Below are positions 8,100 to 21,111 of a stretch of 64,000 bases of DNA, piece after piece (positions within the stretch are counted from its first letter, which is position 1; each line of letters starts with the position of its first letter). The notes under the pieces were generated by a model. It saw only the letters and a list, made by a program, of their open reading frames with translations. It did not search any database and was not told the DNA's origin. The position numbers and the translations under genes were made by a program. The stretch is from Mesodorylaimus sp. YZB2_4 (Eukaryota; Nematoda; Enoplea; Dorylaimida; Dorylaimidae): contig JASANH010001707.1 in the NCBI GenBank assembly GCA_030248295.1, positions 1-64,000 of the forward strand, in the 5' to 3' direction.

Positions 8100-11067
8100 T
8101 TTTGCGCATGCATTATTCAAATCCATGAGCCAAGACCAAGAGTTTACGAGTAAGATTTTCCCTACCAATCTCTGTATCTCGTTTCGAATCGCTCGTTCTG
8201 GTGTCGTTCAAAACATGCTGAGCCACTTCCTCACAGTTTTGTGAAAGATTCCGTCAGTTTATGGTAACTGTATGGTAGAGTAAGGCGGGTGTTGTTTCAG
8301 TTTCACAGAATCTTTTTGAGAAGATAGAGTTTTACTTTTTCCTGTGCCAATAAAAGCATTCAGATAAGCACCAAAACCACGTGCCAAAACGGACCAGACA
8401 TGAGTGACGTTTTTTTGAATAGTGAGCAAGCGGAAATAAGTCGTCAATATTGCAAAAATTTTGTTCGGACTTTCAGTCATGTCATGTCATGTGTGTGAGG
8501 GAAAGGTTTCGGCTGTCGTGCGGTTGGTGTTCCTCCAACCCGCCGAGGAGTAGTACTTGGCAGCTACATAGCATTTGAAAAAAAATATTCTGGATAGGCG
8601 TGACAGTGAAGAAACCTGGGAATGAATGAAAAAGCATAACACGGGCGTGGACTGAGCCATAGGAGGTTGCTTGAATGGCACTACATTCGAACTGACCGAA
8701 ACCGGAGAAACTAGTTGGAAATGGCATCTCTAAATATGATGACGTTTCAGGGTGGTCGGAACAGAAAAATGAGTTTTTCGCGACACATGGTGAGGAAGGG
8801 TCGAAAGTAGCTCATTCGTGTATAACGTTCGTATTTGCTTGGCTCAAAAATGTACTTCGAAAGGTATTTTTTCGGGCAGCTGCGAAAACCTGTCGATGGA
8901 TACATACAATATTCTTTTGGACAGCATATTTTTAGTTTAGCATTTTTCTTGGAAGCATGTTTATCATGTCACCATGGCATGTTATGTCAAGTAAAACCGC
9001 TTCTGGCATCCAATGACAATTATTACAGTGCTGCTGTAGCAGAAACCACAAGAATCTTTAGTCACAGTCAATAAAGTGTGCAGCTACTGTACAGCGTAAG
9101 GCGCTTGCTCTGAGGTGATTTTGCCTAGTCAAACATATGCAGTACATGAATCTGACCATTATTATTATGATTTAGAGATAGCCGTTTTCCGAAATGCCTT
9201 ACAGGGCTGTGTTGTGCGATTAATATATTTGATCACTCGATGCGCGAATAATTTTATGGACTGAGCCACTATGCAATGATTATAGTTGTGGTAAGGTCTT
9301 CTACTGCTCTCAGAAATTTCACGGCGTGGACCAGCCGAATCATACTAATTGATGCCTTGCCTTCAAGAAACCAGGAGCCTGAAACATCAATTCATTCAGC
9401 CGCCTCTTGGGTCCATCATCATGACTCGTCAAAGAGGAAATTGGTCGAATTAGCAGATTACCAAAAACTTTTTCTAAAAATGAGCCAATCATCATGAAAT
9501 TTGATCGCCTTTTGCGTCAATATCAGTGGTTAAGCAAGCCGAGATGGAGGATGTATGTCGGTAGCGAAAACGTGTTCATCGACTAAGTTGGTCAGTGAAT
9601 GGGAATTAGGAAAGCATGTACAGTATATTGTGTCATGTAGATCAACTGTTTCGTTGCCTCTGGTGCCATCGACATTTCGCATGGTCAAGAATCGTCGTAA
9701 AATATTGGCTTTTACCTGAGTGCTCCATGGTTCAACCACTGGTACATCCGACTTAAAAATACAAAGATGGAAGCTTTACCTCATTGTACACTTACGGGCG
9801 ACGTCAAAATTCATGCTTAAAATTTTTCGTAAATTGAATTAATGTAAACTTTTTAAGTAACCCGCCTCCTTAAATTTTTTGCAGCCGAACGTAAGGTTTA
9901 CGCGCACATACAGTACGTGACCTCGCGCCGGCACGTGGGACTGCACTGGAGGAGAAGGGAGGGGGAACAATAGCCTAATGAACGTTTGGCGCCCTCACTG
10001 CGACATGGGCAACGTAAATTTTAAGTAACCTCGACCTTAAACTTTTGCACTGCACTCGCAGATTATCATAAAACATTGTTGGGCACACTCCGCTGGCGTT
10101 AGATGCAACTGACATCGGTTTTGATTCTATCTTTGATGCATTTGAGTTTTGTATGGTGAAGTCTACAATAAGGCTTCGAGAGCTACCCTATCAGTTTTCG
10201 TTTACTGCTGAAGCCTCAGAACCTTCTTGACGTTAGGATCTAAGGTAAATGTCTGTCGTTAGTAGTGGCTTTTCATAAATTCATGTTCGTGTGAAAGACA
10301 ACTGCAAACAAGTCGTGAGCGGATGTGAGTTATTAAAGTTGCAAAGACACGAGGTAGAGGTTTAGGAAGCTCGTGAGTTTTTTTTCAAAAACCTTACAGC
10401 AAAAGAACAAAAATCAAAATCCGAACATAGCCTCTGAATGTGGACATCCGCAACATCTGAGAAATAACATCTGCGACCGATCTTCGAACTCTAAGAACCC
10501 CTTTATACTCGAATGTCGAAATTAGCTTAGCGCCATCTCTTGCTCGCATTCGTATTTTCGTCTTCAAAGATGATGGGTGAAAACAGACTTTGTCAGACGA
10601 TTTAAAGACCCGCAAGGTAAAACCACGTGAGATATTTTAAATATTTATCCCTCTTTTCACTGTAGCCTTTTCATTAGTCCTGCGCCCTTGACCTCATTGT
10701 CCTGACGGAATGATATTACCTCATGACTCCTCATTGTAGAGCTCGTTCGAAGTTCTATCGTCTCTCGCCTACACAGTATTCGAAGCCCAAAAGAAACTAA
10801 ACTTCGCGCATCAAATTTTTACAAGAAGAGGAGTACAAAGCGTCATGGTGATTCATGAGGGCAGAATTAGAGATGGGGCAAAGGTCTATTGTTTCCGTAT
10901 TGCGCCACGCTTGATGAAGCTACAAGTGCAGGACTTTCTTCTGCAGCCACATCGATTGATTCTTTCTAGTAGAAGCAAAGAGACGTGCGAAACAAGCAAA
11001 CTTAAGTCGGTCCTACAGACGACTCGTTGCTGGCTGACTGTCTAGTAAGAGCGGCTCGTGTATAATA
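8100..11067. other. Intergenic region, no supported gene
   Basis: Only short frames without recognisable domains. It holds a pair of diverged direct repeats (about 9838-9890 and 10010-10058) and AT-rich spacer. A plus-strand frame at 10845-11045 just upstream of the receptor gene has no similarity I can name. The promoter of the receptor at 11068 presumably lies here, but no core element is clear. Confidence 0.5.
9838..10058. repeat. Pair of diverged direct repeats about 170 bp apart
   Basis: The two copies share taaa.ttt.taagtaacc, a short gap, and ccttaaa.tttttgca. The spacer contains an E-box palindrome (CACGTG near 9942). Origin unknown; perhaps the remains of a mobile element or a local duplication. 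Confidence 0.45.
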
Positions 11068-14000
11068 ATGGCAAGATTGATATTAATCCATTACATTGTA
11101 CATGCTGGAATCGTGCTCAATCAGATCCAGACGATGCACGCGGAACAGGGTGGATGCAAAGACAACGGTGACGATTGTAAGTAAAACTTGATGCTTGCCT
11201 ACTGACGGGTGAATATTTTTAGCAGGGAATGGAGGCTGCGAAAAGGCTCAGGCTGCTGCAGTCGGCAACAACAACTGTTATAAATTGGTCCGAACAAGCA
11301 CTACCTGGAAATTAGGATTCGATATCTGCGGAAACATTGCGAGCGCAAATAAATTCGGTGAGCATCTTTTTGTTTGGGCATTATTAATTTTTAGGCAAAC
11401 AGGAGTGCGTATCAGCATGGCTCAACGAGAAAATTCTTCCGCAGAATCAGTTCTTTTTCAGGATATGGCCGTATAGCCACGTTTACCGATGACGCGCTAT
11501 ATGACATGATAATAAGTGAAGTAATAAAGGTGGACGGCGCCCAAGGACCTGTTTTGGCGTGGATTGGAGCGTATTCGCCCGCCAAAAGTACCTCACTGCG
11601 CGATTATTGTTGGAAGACAAGCCAAGGGACTGATGGATCCCAAGTGACTTCGGATGAAATATACGTCAAGCCCTTGACCCAACCAGACACCTTCGGCTTG
11701 CTAATCAACACATCGTCGCCACGAACGTTTTATGCTGATTTCTACGATGGGCCTTTGCACGCAGTTGTCTGCGAATTCGGTGAGGCTAAGCGAGTATGTT
11801 AACTTGAATCAGTTTGAATGAAAGATCGATTCACTTTAATAGGTTGCAATAGTACAGTCCCGACCGCGGCGTGTTCCTCTGGTCCTGCTAAGACTAATGG
11901 ATGCAGCACACAATACGCTTGCAATTTGAAATCGAACGCCACGTTTCCTTCAACAACTATGAGCACGACGGGCCGAGCCACCACAAGTCTCGGCACCACA
12001 ACAACATTAAAAACAGCCGCGCCCACATCGTCTACGATTGGCTTTATTACATCTACAAGTGACACAACTTCGTCTTTAAAAGGCGGAACTACGACCACGC
12101 CTGCCACAACGACGTCCACGAGAGACTCGACCACGTCTGTTAGCGGCACAACTACATCCCTCAACGGCATAAGCACGTCTTTCAGCAGCACAGGCTACAT
12201 AAGTGGGTCAACAACATCGACGCCAGTCACATCAACGTCCGCACGTGGCTTAAGCGCATCTACTAGTGACAAAACTACATCTTCAAGCATCGGAACCACG
12301 CTTGCAACCGTTGAGACCATATCAACGAGTGGCCGAGCTGCGCCCAAGATCGTTACTACGACGTTAGCTGCCAGTTTAAGCACAGTTACGATTGACACAG
12401 GTACATCACCTAGTAGCAAAAACAAGTCTTTTAGCAGCGTAAGCACGTCCACGAGTGGCTCAACAACATCGACTCGAATCACACCAGCGTCCGCGAGTGG
12501 CTTAACCGCATCTGCAATTGTCAAAACTGCGTCTTCAGGCGTCGAAACTACACCTACGACCGTGAAAATCATGTCCACGAGTGACATAGCCAGCCCCAAT
12601 GTTGTTACAAACAAGTTGACTATCGCCTTAGGAACATTTACAAGTGGCACAAGTACAGCTGCTAGTGGCGTGAGTACATCTAGAGCTAGTGCAACCACAA
12701 CGACGCGTATCACATCCGCACATCCACGGCGAGCTCAACGACATCTGCAAGCGACACAGCTTTGTCCTCGAAAGGTGGAGCCACGCCCACGCTGGCCGCT
12801 GGGTCGGCCGAATTAACAATAAACACAACCACGTCCACGAGGGGCATACCAAAGCCCATGCGTACATCAACCACGTTACCGAAAGGCGAAATCGCACATA
12901 CAAGCGACAGAACTACATCTCTCAGTGGCATCACCGCCTCCTCGAGCAACTCAGCCTCATTCACAAGTCGGCTAACGAAGTTTTCGAGTAGCGCAGCTGC
13001 ATCCACAAATGGCTTGACCACCGCTAAAACTGACATAGTGACGTTTGCAAATGACCAAAACATGCTCTTCACCAATACACTGGAGCCAGTGAGCGACGCA
13101 TCCATGTCAGATACGTCCAAAGTTGGCACTACCGTATCCACTAGCCGCCTAAAGACGTCGCAAAGCACTACAACTTCGCTCGCATTTAAACAAATTTCTT
13201 CCTCCATTTCTGTCACCATTTCAGAGATTGGCACAACAACTTTTCAGAGTGGCTTAAGCGCTAAATTGCCAACGTCGTCCGTGAAGATGTCCAGTAGCAA
13301 TAGACAAACAGTGATGAGCTCGACGAATGACCGTTCAACTATTCAAGCTATTGGAACGACGGCAAATATGATGATCGAGGCGATTTCGAAAGATGCGTCG
13401 CCACCGGCCATGGTTGCTACTGCTCGTATTGTAACAACAGGTTCTGTTAGCCAAACAAGTCAGAGCAGAGACGCGACCACCGCCTCATATTCCCCAGATA
13501 CCTTAGTTAGCTTAGTGACAATGCCGTCTCTTTCAACAACAGAATCGGCCTCAGCAAACCAACCATTCAGCTCTATCGATGTATTAACTTCAAATGCATC
13601 AGTCACCCCATCTTCCACATATCAGCTGCCGCAGTCATCAGAGGCAGAGACTACTTTGACTCCTCACACCCAATCATTCACTTCAACAAGTGCCCCTATG
13701 TCTAATGTCTACATGGATACGTCAAGCGAAATCAGCTCTACGCCTCTACTAGGTTCAACTACAAGCGCTGCTTCGTCAAATCTTTTCATCACCAATCCAG
13801 CGTCGACTACAGGAAGATCTATAGCTAGGATACCGTCATCTAACATTGGCGACGGTTACACTTCGGTTTCAGCGTCACGCTCCACAACGTCAGAAATCGA
13901 AGAGAACAACACTTCCAGAAATGATTTATCGTTAATTTCAACAAGCACTTTGCCCAATCTCTCACTCTCTCCCACTCAGTCAGCGGCGACGGTAGTAACA

Positions 14001-17000
14001 ACTACGGCCTCTACATTTACTCTACCTCCTACGACTACATGGCTCAGCTCTCAGCCGACCAAAACAGCAATGCTAACATCCACTCGACAAACATCTTCAG
14101 TCACAGTTGTCCCGGCGACGAATAGTATCAAAGAATCAAGTTCATCTAGCCAAAATACAATGGCGCAGTCTACGCTGAGCCCTTTAACCTCGACGGTCGA
14201 CTTGTTTTCAACAGACACCAGCCTTGCACCGAGCTCACAGGTTACGACGCTACTTATCGTTGGCAAGGAAGACACATCAAGCGCTTCATCGATAATGTTC
14301 GCCAGCTCATCGAGTCCAATCGAGGAGACCACTTCTCAGCACATATCTACGCCTACATTGCCAGCTGCACTTTCTTTCAGCGCGCCAACCTCCTCGTCTC
14401 TCTTGTTAAGTACTACCCACCTTCAACTAAGCCAGCCAGTCTTATCAACGGGGCTATCTCCTGTGTCAGCATTGGAAATAAGCACACCTTCAGTGAGTAC
14501 CTCTGACGATAAGTTTAGTCCCAGCCCTTCAATATGGAGCACAGCCGAGTCCTCAAAAAAAGCATTTATTAGCACTGCGACCGAGCAATCCGAGTCAAGC
14601 GCTTCGATCTCGTCGTCCTTTGCAAACGATCTCACCTCGCCAAGACCTTCTTTCACGTCCTCACCAGCCTCCGTGACCTCTCCCATGACCACTGCAAACA
14701 CTCTAGTAATCAATACCCAGCTAACAAGTGCGCTTGCCCCATCTTCGACAGATCCTGAACCATCTTTTTCCTCATCGACTCTGCCGCTAATATTCACCAG
14801 TCCTACAACATTAAATGGCGACCATGAACTGTTGTCATCAGGGACAGCTTCGACAGGTTCTAGCCTCATTGGCTCGCCGACATCAGCAATCACATCGGAA
14901 TTGACACAAATCCCGAGTGTTAGCACGTCGCCGCAGTATACAAGCCCGCAAACAACGATTGACACCGAGTCGATGTCCATACTCGTCACGACAACTACTG
15001 CTTCTACGCGCCAGCCTGAGGTCACGAGTTCTAAAACATTGTTGGTCACTTCGATATCACAAACACCACCAGCAGAAGTTGCTATCAATTTGACCCCAAT
15101 AAATCTTCCAGGATCATCACAATCGCCATCCTCATCCACATGGGCGCCGTCAGTGCTGTTATCAACTTTGTCACCCACCAGTTTATCTTTTTCACCGAGT
15201 ATAACTGACCATACCGCCCCAACCGGACAATTACCGACATTAAAAAATATCAGAAGTACAATTATGAGCTTCAGCCAGATATCAAAATTTCAAGCTTCAA
15301 CTAGCAATCATTATCAAAAATTAGTCGAGGACGCTGATAGACACCAATATACTTCTGCTCTCACTCCAATCGATGATCATGCAGTCGCCCACAGGCCCGT
15401 CGAACCGACGTCTGGTGATCGAGTGTCCACAACAAGCATCTCTATCTTGTCTAGTTCGCTCTCCGCAATTAGCAGCACGGACTTTCGAGGCGCATCCCAA
15501 ACTTTGTTGGACATCTTGACTTCGAAAAAACAGAGTACTGATGATTTGGACGAAGCATACAAAAATCAACGACAAGGACCCATTCCTCTGACTAGTACAA
15601 AGAATTCGATCGACATCGCGGATACCGCCTCCACACCGTCATTGTTATATTCTTCGATTTCAAGCGGTGCAGTTATAAAAAATTCAAAAGAAGAAAGCTT
15701 TCCAATGAAGGACCTCCTCTTCGAAAGCTCTTCATCCTCTGAACCGAGCAGCACCAGGCACAATGGTATCATGACAACTACTCCCACTTCTGCTCCGGTC
15801 ACAGAAGGCAAGACATTTGCTGCAAGTCGCTCTATTATCTTTCTTGAAAATTCGGAGAGCGGGTCACTGAAACAGCAGAGCGAAACTGCTGCTTTCGCCC
15901 AATCAGTCGACGATGCTGCAGGAACTCTAGCAGACCATCGAGACCATGAACAAAGCTCAGGCACACAACAACAGACATTTTCGCACCCAGAAACAACCAC
16001 GAGGGTTAATAGGGGACCCAAAGTAATCGATTTCAAAGAATTTGGAGTAACAAAAGAGAATACAGGGGTTAACGCAGGAATGACCCTCAACCTCAATCAG
16101 AAGTCATTTTCAAAGACTATCACGCCACTATCAGGCAAAGTCGAAAATTCTGCCATCCTCGCTGGTCTCAAACAGGCCACAGCGGACACAGATCAGGTGA
16201 TTGTTTCAAACACAAAGTCTTTTGCCGACACTCAATCGCCGGACGCGCAGGCTTTATCTGCCACGGAGCAATCATCGAATAGAGCTGCTGATCGGAGCAC
16301 TGTGCAACTGATCGCGCCGAAGCAACCGATTAATTCGATTCTGACTACAAAGTCTTCAAGTTTGGACCCACTCGAAAACTCAGTGCCTCAAGTGACTAAC
16401 AACGGATATGACATTGCAGGCCAAGGAGATTCGAAAACCAGCAGTAGCAAGGGTTCAAGTCTTATACTGTCAAGCAATAATTACGAAGCCAGTAAAACCT
16501 TTTCGAGCGACTCTTTATTTACTATCAGAAGTTTGAGTGACCTTAAAAGCTCCATCGAAACTAGGAGCGAGGCCCTTGCTTCTTCCGATATGTCAAGCAA
16601 AATGACGACTGAAAAACTAGCGATTTCATTTCATTCAAGCGCTGCTACACTTCATCCAGAACAAGAGTCAAGAGAGCGAGATTTCTTTAAGAGCCCTAAA
16701 AAAATCCTAGACTTGGCCACTGTTGACCTTGCACCAACATTAATTGGTTATTCGGCCACGCAATCTTTGCCATCAAACTTTGTTGATTTGCTGCAAAAAT
16801 TCACTAATCGTCTTCCAAGTCAGCAACGACTGGCAGATGCCACGAGAGACGCTTCTGCTGTCACTGTATCGCCGATGGGTGACCATGTGTCTGAGCGCAT
16901 TACAGGTAAAAGCCAATGATTTATGTTGAAGCATCTTTGCATTCTTGGTGTTTTAGAAGAGCCATACTCCAAAAACTGCGTGCTGTCCGAATGGAGTGAG

Positions 17001-18300
17001 TACAGCTCATGCACGGCCACATGTGGCGAAGGCGCAGTACGAACCAGGTCAAGATTAATCACAGTAACTGAACAAGGGCGTTGTCCAGGAGCGGAAAAAG
17101 AAACCGTACCATGTCTGACACCGCCATGCGTGAGTGTGCCGTGTGGTTGTTATAAGCTTATTTTAAAAAGCATACTAAGGCTTCTTTTCCAGAGTCCAAT
17201 GACGCGAACGGAGCGTTTTGTCAGAAGCATCACGATGAATATCGGATGCGCATGGCTTTTGGGGGCCCTAAGCTTGTCCATCATTGGGGCTGCTTTCCGA
17301 AGGTACTTCAACTTAGGAGACTTTGACTACTGTACCTGTAGCCAATTTACTGTGCATTTAGAAACAAGCACTACCTTCCGGTCCTACAACTCAACACCGA
17401 CATAAGTCTGCTGGCGGCTCATATTATCGTAATAGCATTAGCTGAACGGAACGACAGCAAATTTAGTCATGTAAGGAGTGTTTTATTGATTTTACAACTT
17501 TTGCAAAAACTTTTTTTATAGGACCTTTGCAAAGTATCCGCCTTAGCCTTGCAGTATTTTTATTTGGTTGCATTCTCCTTCCAGTTTATGGAAGCTCTTT
17601 TTATTTACTGCACTTTGACAGCTGTTTTGATTGAAAGCAAATCAATTATCGGAATCAAGACCACGTTATCTCTGTGCTGGGGTAAAACTCTTTTCATGCA
17701 AGCATGATTGAAACAGAAATGTGACTCTTTTAGGCATACCGATAATTATCGTCGGCTGCACTGCTCTATCATCTTATAACTTTCTTACGTCAAACTTTTC
17801 GTAAGCCGATTTGGCCAGATCTTTCCAATGCATTAAGCCCTCGAAATTTGATTTTGTAGATGCTGGATTAATTTGGGAAACAATGTCATGCTCGCAACGT
17901 TTGTTCCGGTCGCGCTTCTGGGATGCCCGACTGTTATTCTTCTGGAAGCAGCAGGAAACGAGAATCCAGGAGCGCCAAAGGATCATGTTGTCGCATGCAG
18001 GTAGGTCCGCCTTTCGAAGAGAAACTGCTTACCATCACTTGCATCAGAGTCCTTTTTAGGGTTGCTCGCGGCGGTCTTATGGTAGTGTTTGGAGTCGAAT
18101 TTGCTGCGTGGTTCCTCGGCTCATCGGCTTTGTTTTACCAAAGCTTTTCTCTCTTCTCTGTCGTCTTCATTCTGAACGTGACTCTGGGCGTACTCATCTT
18201 CGGATACCACTTTTTCTCTGATCAAAAGGTGGGACAGCGTTTTGCCAGTTTCGCCTCCTTTCAAAAAAAATTCGTCAGCGAGGCGGATGCTTTCAGGTGA
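11068..18300 (+). CDS. Adhesion-GPCR-like receptor: signal, CTLD, mucin stalk, TSP1, 7TM
   Basis: Reconstructed from GT-AG introns with consistent phases. Exons: 11068-11176, 11223-11357, 11462-11779, 11843-16905, 16957-17129, 17193-17302, 17362-17470, 17522-17681, 17734-17800, 17860-18000, 18060-18300; about 2208 residues. Exon 1 gives a weak signal peptide. Exons 2-3 encode a divergent C-type lectin-like domain (about residues 37-187; NNNCYKL, RIATFTDD, final VVCEF). Exon 4 is a Ser/Thr-rich mucin-like stalk of about 1690 residues. Exon 5 is a TSP1 repeat with the O-fucosylation motif CTATCG. Exons 6-11 carry seven membrane helices typical of adhesion GPCRs: RNKHYLPVLQLNTDISLL (loop 1/TM2), LQYFYLVAFSFQFMEALF (TM3), CWINLG (loop 2), FILNVTLGVLIFGYHFF (TM7). 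No GAIN/GPS module is visible. Exon 4 needs one frame change near 12720. The lectin domain may bind glycans; ligand unknown. Confidence 0.85.
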
Positions 18301-19550
18301 TTCAGTTGATAAGAAAGATGATCAAGAAATTTATTTGAAGAGGTCATTTTGGGTTTACTATGACACGAAATCTCTTTGATTCGCGTGCGTTAGTGCTGTG
18401 CTATATGAACACTGCGTGTAGAGTTAGATGCACTCTATTGGACGCCCTTATTTTAGCATGCCAACTCGAAATTTAGTCCAGTTTTGTTGCAGTATTTGCC
18501 TTGAATCGTGGCTCCTAGGAAGAAGATATTCTAGAGGTCAGAAACTGGGCTTCGAAACATCCGAAATACAAAGTTCAAGAATTTGTGGATCAGAAAAAAA
18601 TTTAAAACGATAATCTGTAGACAGACAAAGCACTATGGCTCCTGCTGAGAAGACAGCCAAATCAACCGGCAACAAGTTGCTCAGAAAGTCAAGCACTTTT
18701 CTTACAAGGACACTTCTTTGTGCCTTTTTTAAAAAATCTATCTCACTGGCAGCAGAGAGCTCTATCCTGATATAGCTTCATCAAGCAGGAAGCGTTAACA
18801 GAAACAAAATGCTCAATATCTGGCCTGATCTATTTCGTATTCTGTTCTGAGGAATCACCGTGACATTTTGTCCTGTCCTGTTATGTTACTTCAGTTCATA
18901 GACTTCTTACGGCTTCGAAGATGATAAAATCTGACAAAACGGGTTACAGTCAAGAGTGAGACAGGCTCATCGCCGAGTCGATGTCACCAGTGACTTTTCA
19001 GAGGAATAAATATTTCAAACGTCTCCCACGCGTCTTCACCTTGCGCGAGTACCTCGACTACATACGTATTTGCAGGTTACACTGTCCAAATCGCATTACC
19101 TTTTGCGAATCACCGACGTGCATGTGCATATGTACATACTTGACAGCGCGACAGACAGTGTATTTGACTGCTTGCTTTGGCATGTCTGACTGACTGACAG
19201 ACTGAATTCTTGCTTATGCGTGTAAGCACCAATCAAAGCAGCAGTGACAAAAACGTTTTTAGAGTGACGCTATAAAAAAATGCTGATATTTGTATGGAAG
19301 ATAACCCCACTATCTTCAGTTTTAAAACTTCGAAACAAAATAGAAGAGAAGATAAACGATTTTTCAAGTTTCTGCAACGGCACCGACAAAAAAATAAGGC
19401 GTTGTGGGCCCACGAGTCCATATATAGGACAGTTATCATGTAGCAGAGCAGCAACCTTGGCCATTTGCAGGATCCAAGTCACTTTCATTATCAAGCACAA
19501 CATTTGTTTAGCGTATGAAGATCATGTCGCTTTAATTTTTTCTTTCAATT
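18301..19550. other. Receptor 3' flank and interspersed repeat
   Basis: No supported gene. 18425-18800 is related to 30670-31615 (listed separately). The remainder has only short unsupported frames; a tandem-like tgactgactgacagactga occurs near 19188. Confidence 0.5.
18425..18815. repeat. Interspersed repeat, copy 1 (copy 2 at 30670-31615)
   Basis: Shares long matched stretches with 30670-31615, including gtccagttttgttgcag, gccttgaatcgt, a poly-A-rich centre and a distal stretch with ctggcagcag and tttatcaagca-like sequence. Copy 2 contains an extra 516-bp hAT MITE. Family unknown. Confidence 0.6.
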
Positions 19551-19554
19551 TTTC

Positions 19555-19975
19555 GCTTTGCCTTTAGCCGGCCAGCAGTCAAACCGTATAAGCAAGGCTG
19601 TGCGAGGACCGGCACACACAGCAGCTTCCCGTCTGCGTGTCTCCACTCACTAGGAGCACCTCCGCGCGAGGGCCTCCTTGACTGGACACCGACTTCCTCG
19701 GACGATGGCGGACGGGCTTTGAACCCTGTCGGTGTTCGACAGCCAAGACTGTCTACTCGTTTGGCTTCCGTCTCTCCACTCGGAGCACCTCCAGGGTACT
19801 GGCTGGGTCACCCACGGCCTGGCGTGCAAGGTCAGCCAGGTCTTATGGTTCGCAAATCATACCTCCATCACCGAGGTTCAAACCCGTGACGAGTCCAGCC
19901 ACTCGCTCCCAACCAACACAAAGAGACGAATGTCGAACCGCTGCACCACCGCGGCCGCCTTTATGTCGCTTTGAT
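19555..19975 (+). repeat. SINE-like interspersed repeat with a tRNA-type B box
   Basis: A GC-rich island in AT-rich surroundings. It carries a B-box-like GGTTCAAACCC at about 19874. Part of it (gttcgacagcc ... ccactcggag ... cacggcctgg) recurs at 62035-62150. A tRNA-derived SINE is a possibility; no poly-A or target duplication was found. Confidence 0.4.
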
Positions 19976-21100
19976 GCAGAATAGGACTTTCTTGTCAGGA
20001 TGCTGTACGACCTAGACACGTCTCATCTAATCGTGAAACTGGCACCTGCGCACAGACTAGCTTGTTTCATGTACTGTAATGGTTGTGGGCCGCCTGCATA
20101 CCATGCTATGTAGATTTCCTCTGGTCCCCTTTCGGGCATAGGTGAGCCAAAATTTACCAAAAATGACTTTGGATAAAAAATTCAAAAATCAACCTCATCA
20201 AGTTTAACTTCCTTACTGTTTTTTCTCTCCTGTTATTAGGCCTAATCGAATTCTACAACCACTATTTCAACTTTTTCCAAAAATTCTTCGAATTCGTGTT
20301 TTAAACCTCCCGCTTCCTGATCGGGATGTTTTCCATGTTGCATTTGGTAATTATGGCTAGTCCTATATACTATATAATATTTTGTAGACCATCACGTGCT
20401 TTTTTCATTTCCATACAACATGGATGCAGTTATTGCCACTTAGAGCTGTTAGCCTCAAGCATAACTGGCTTGATTTACCTTAAAGTCTTTTATCTTGCCT
20501 ACTTTCTCCGTCTTGACTTTGAGCTGAATAATAGATTTCTGGGAGTCACCCGCAGCTCCATTACCAGGTTAGGGTCAATTACCTCATATCTATAGAGATA
20601 GTTCTTCTAAGGTACAGATATGGAACCCTTTATCCATATTTTATTGACATATGGATATCGGAATCATATCCTTTTATATTTTTTTGCTGTGCCATATCAA
20701 AAGTATTCGCAGCGAGCACATAGGATGCAAAGTTGTTTCTATGCGGCATTGTCGTCACTCGGATGATATATCTCGTGGCTTTTTTCCTGTTTCATTATTC
20801 TAATACACATTACACAAACACAATGAGGGGAGAGGGAGGGTGGAAGGAGAAAAAACAGTTTTTGGTGCAGTTTCCACTCACGTTCGAATTCGCTCAATCG
20901 CCCATCTGCCTGGTCGACGTGCCGTTGCTGTAATAGATATACTCCTTCAGGACTTGTCTTTATTTTAAAGAAGCATTTACATTTCACAGGAAGGAAGGAA
21001 GGCGTGAAAAAGATTAAAGTATTGGAAAATTGAATTATCAGTTGAACAGGAAGCAAAGCCAGATTTTAGGGTTTGATTAGCATGTATGTTTTGAACAATT
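19976..21100. other. Intergenic, AT-rich, no supported gene
   Basis: Only short frames without domains. From about 21000 the sequence (aacaggaagcaaagccag ... tttgattagc) matches the far upstream region of lectin gene D at 31960-32010, marking the start of the block duplicated between B and D. Confidence 0.5.
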
Positions 21101-21111
21101 TCTGCAGATTG

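Noticed and set aside
11799-12713. Long minus-strand frames opposite the mucin exon (11799-12191, 12195-12713, 12710-13234)
   Set aside because: Val/Asp-rich mirror translation of a Thr/Ser repeat; repeats with a skewed codon position keep the opposite strand open. No domains or splice context.
14051-15178. Minus-strand frames of 93 and 251 codons (14051-14332, 14423-15178)
   Set aside because: Same mirror effect of the Ser/Thr-rich stalk; not an independent gene.
17193-17405. Reading straight on past 17302 to a stop at 17403-17405
   Set aside because: A GT-AG intron 17303-17361 removes the stop and joins the typical adhesion-GPCR loop 1/TM2 sequence in phase, so the unspliced reading is not used.
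19870-19935. True tRNA gene at the GGTTCAAACCC box
   Set aside because: No cloverleaf with a paired acceptor stem could be folded around it; kept only as a SINE-like repeat.
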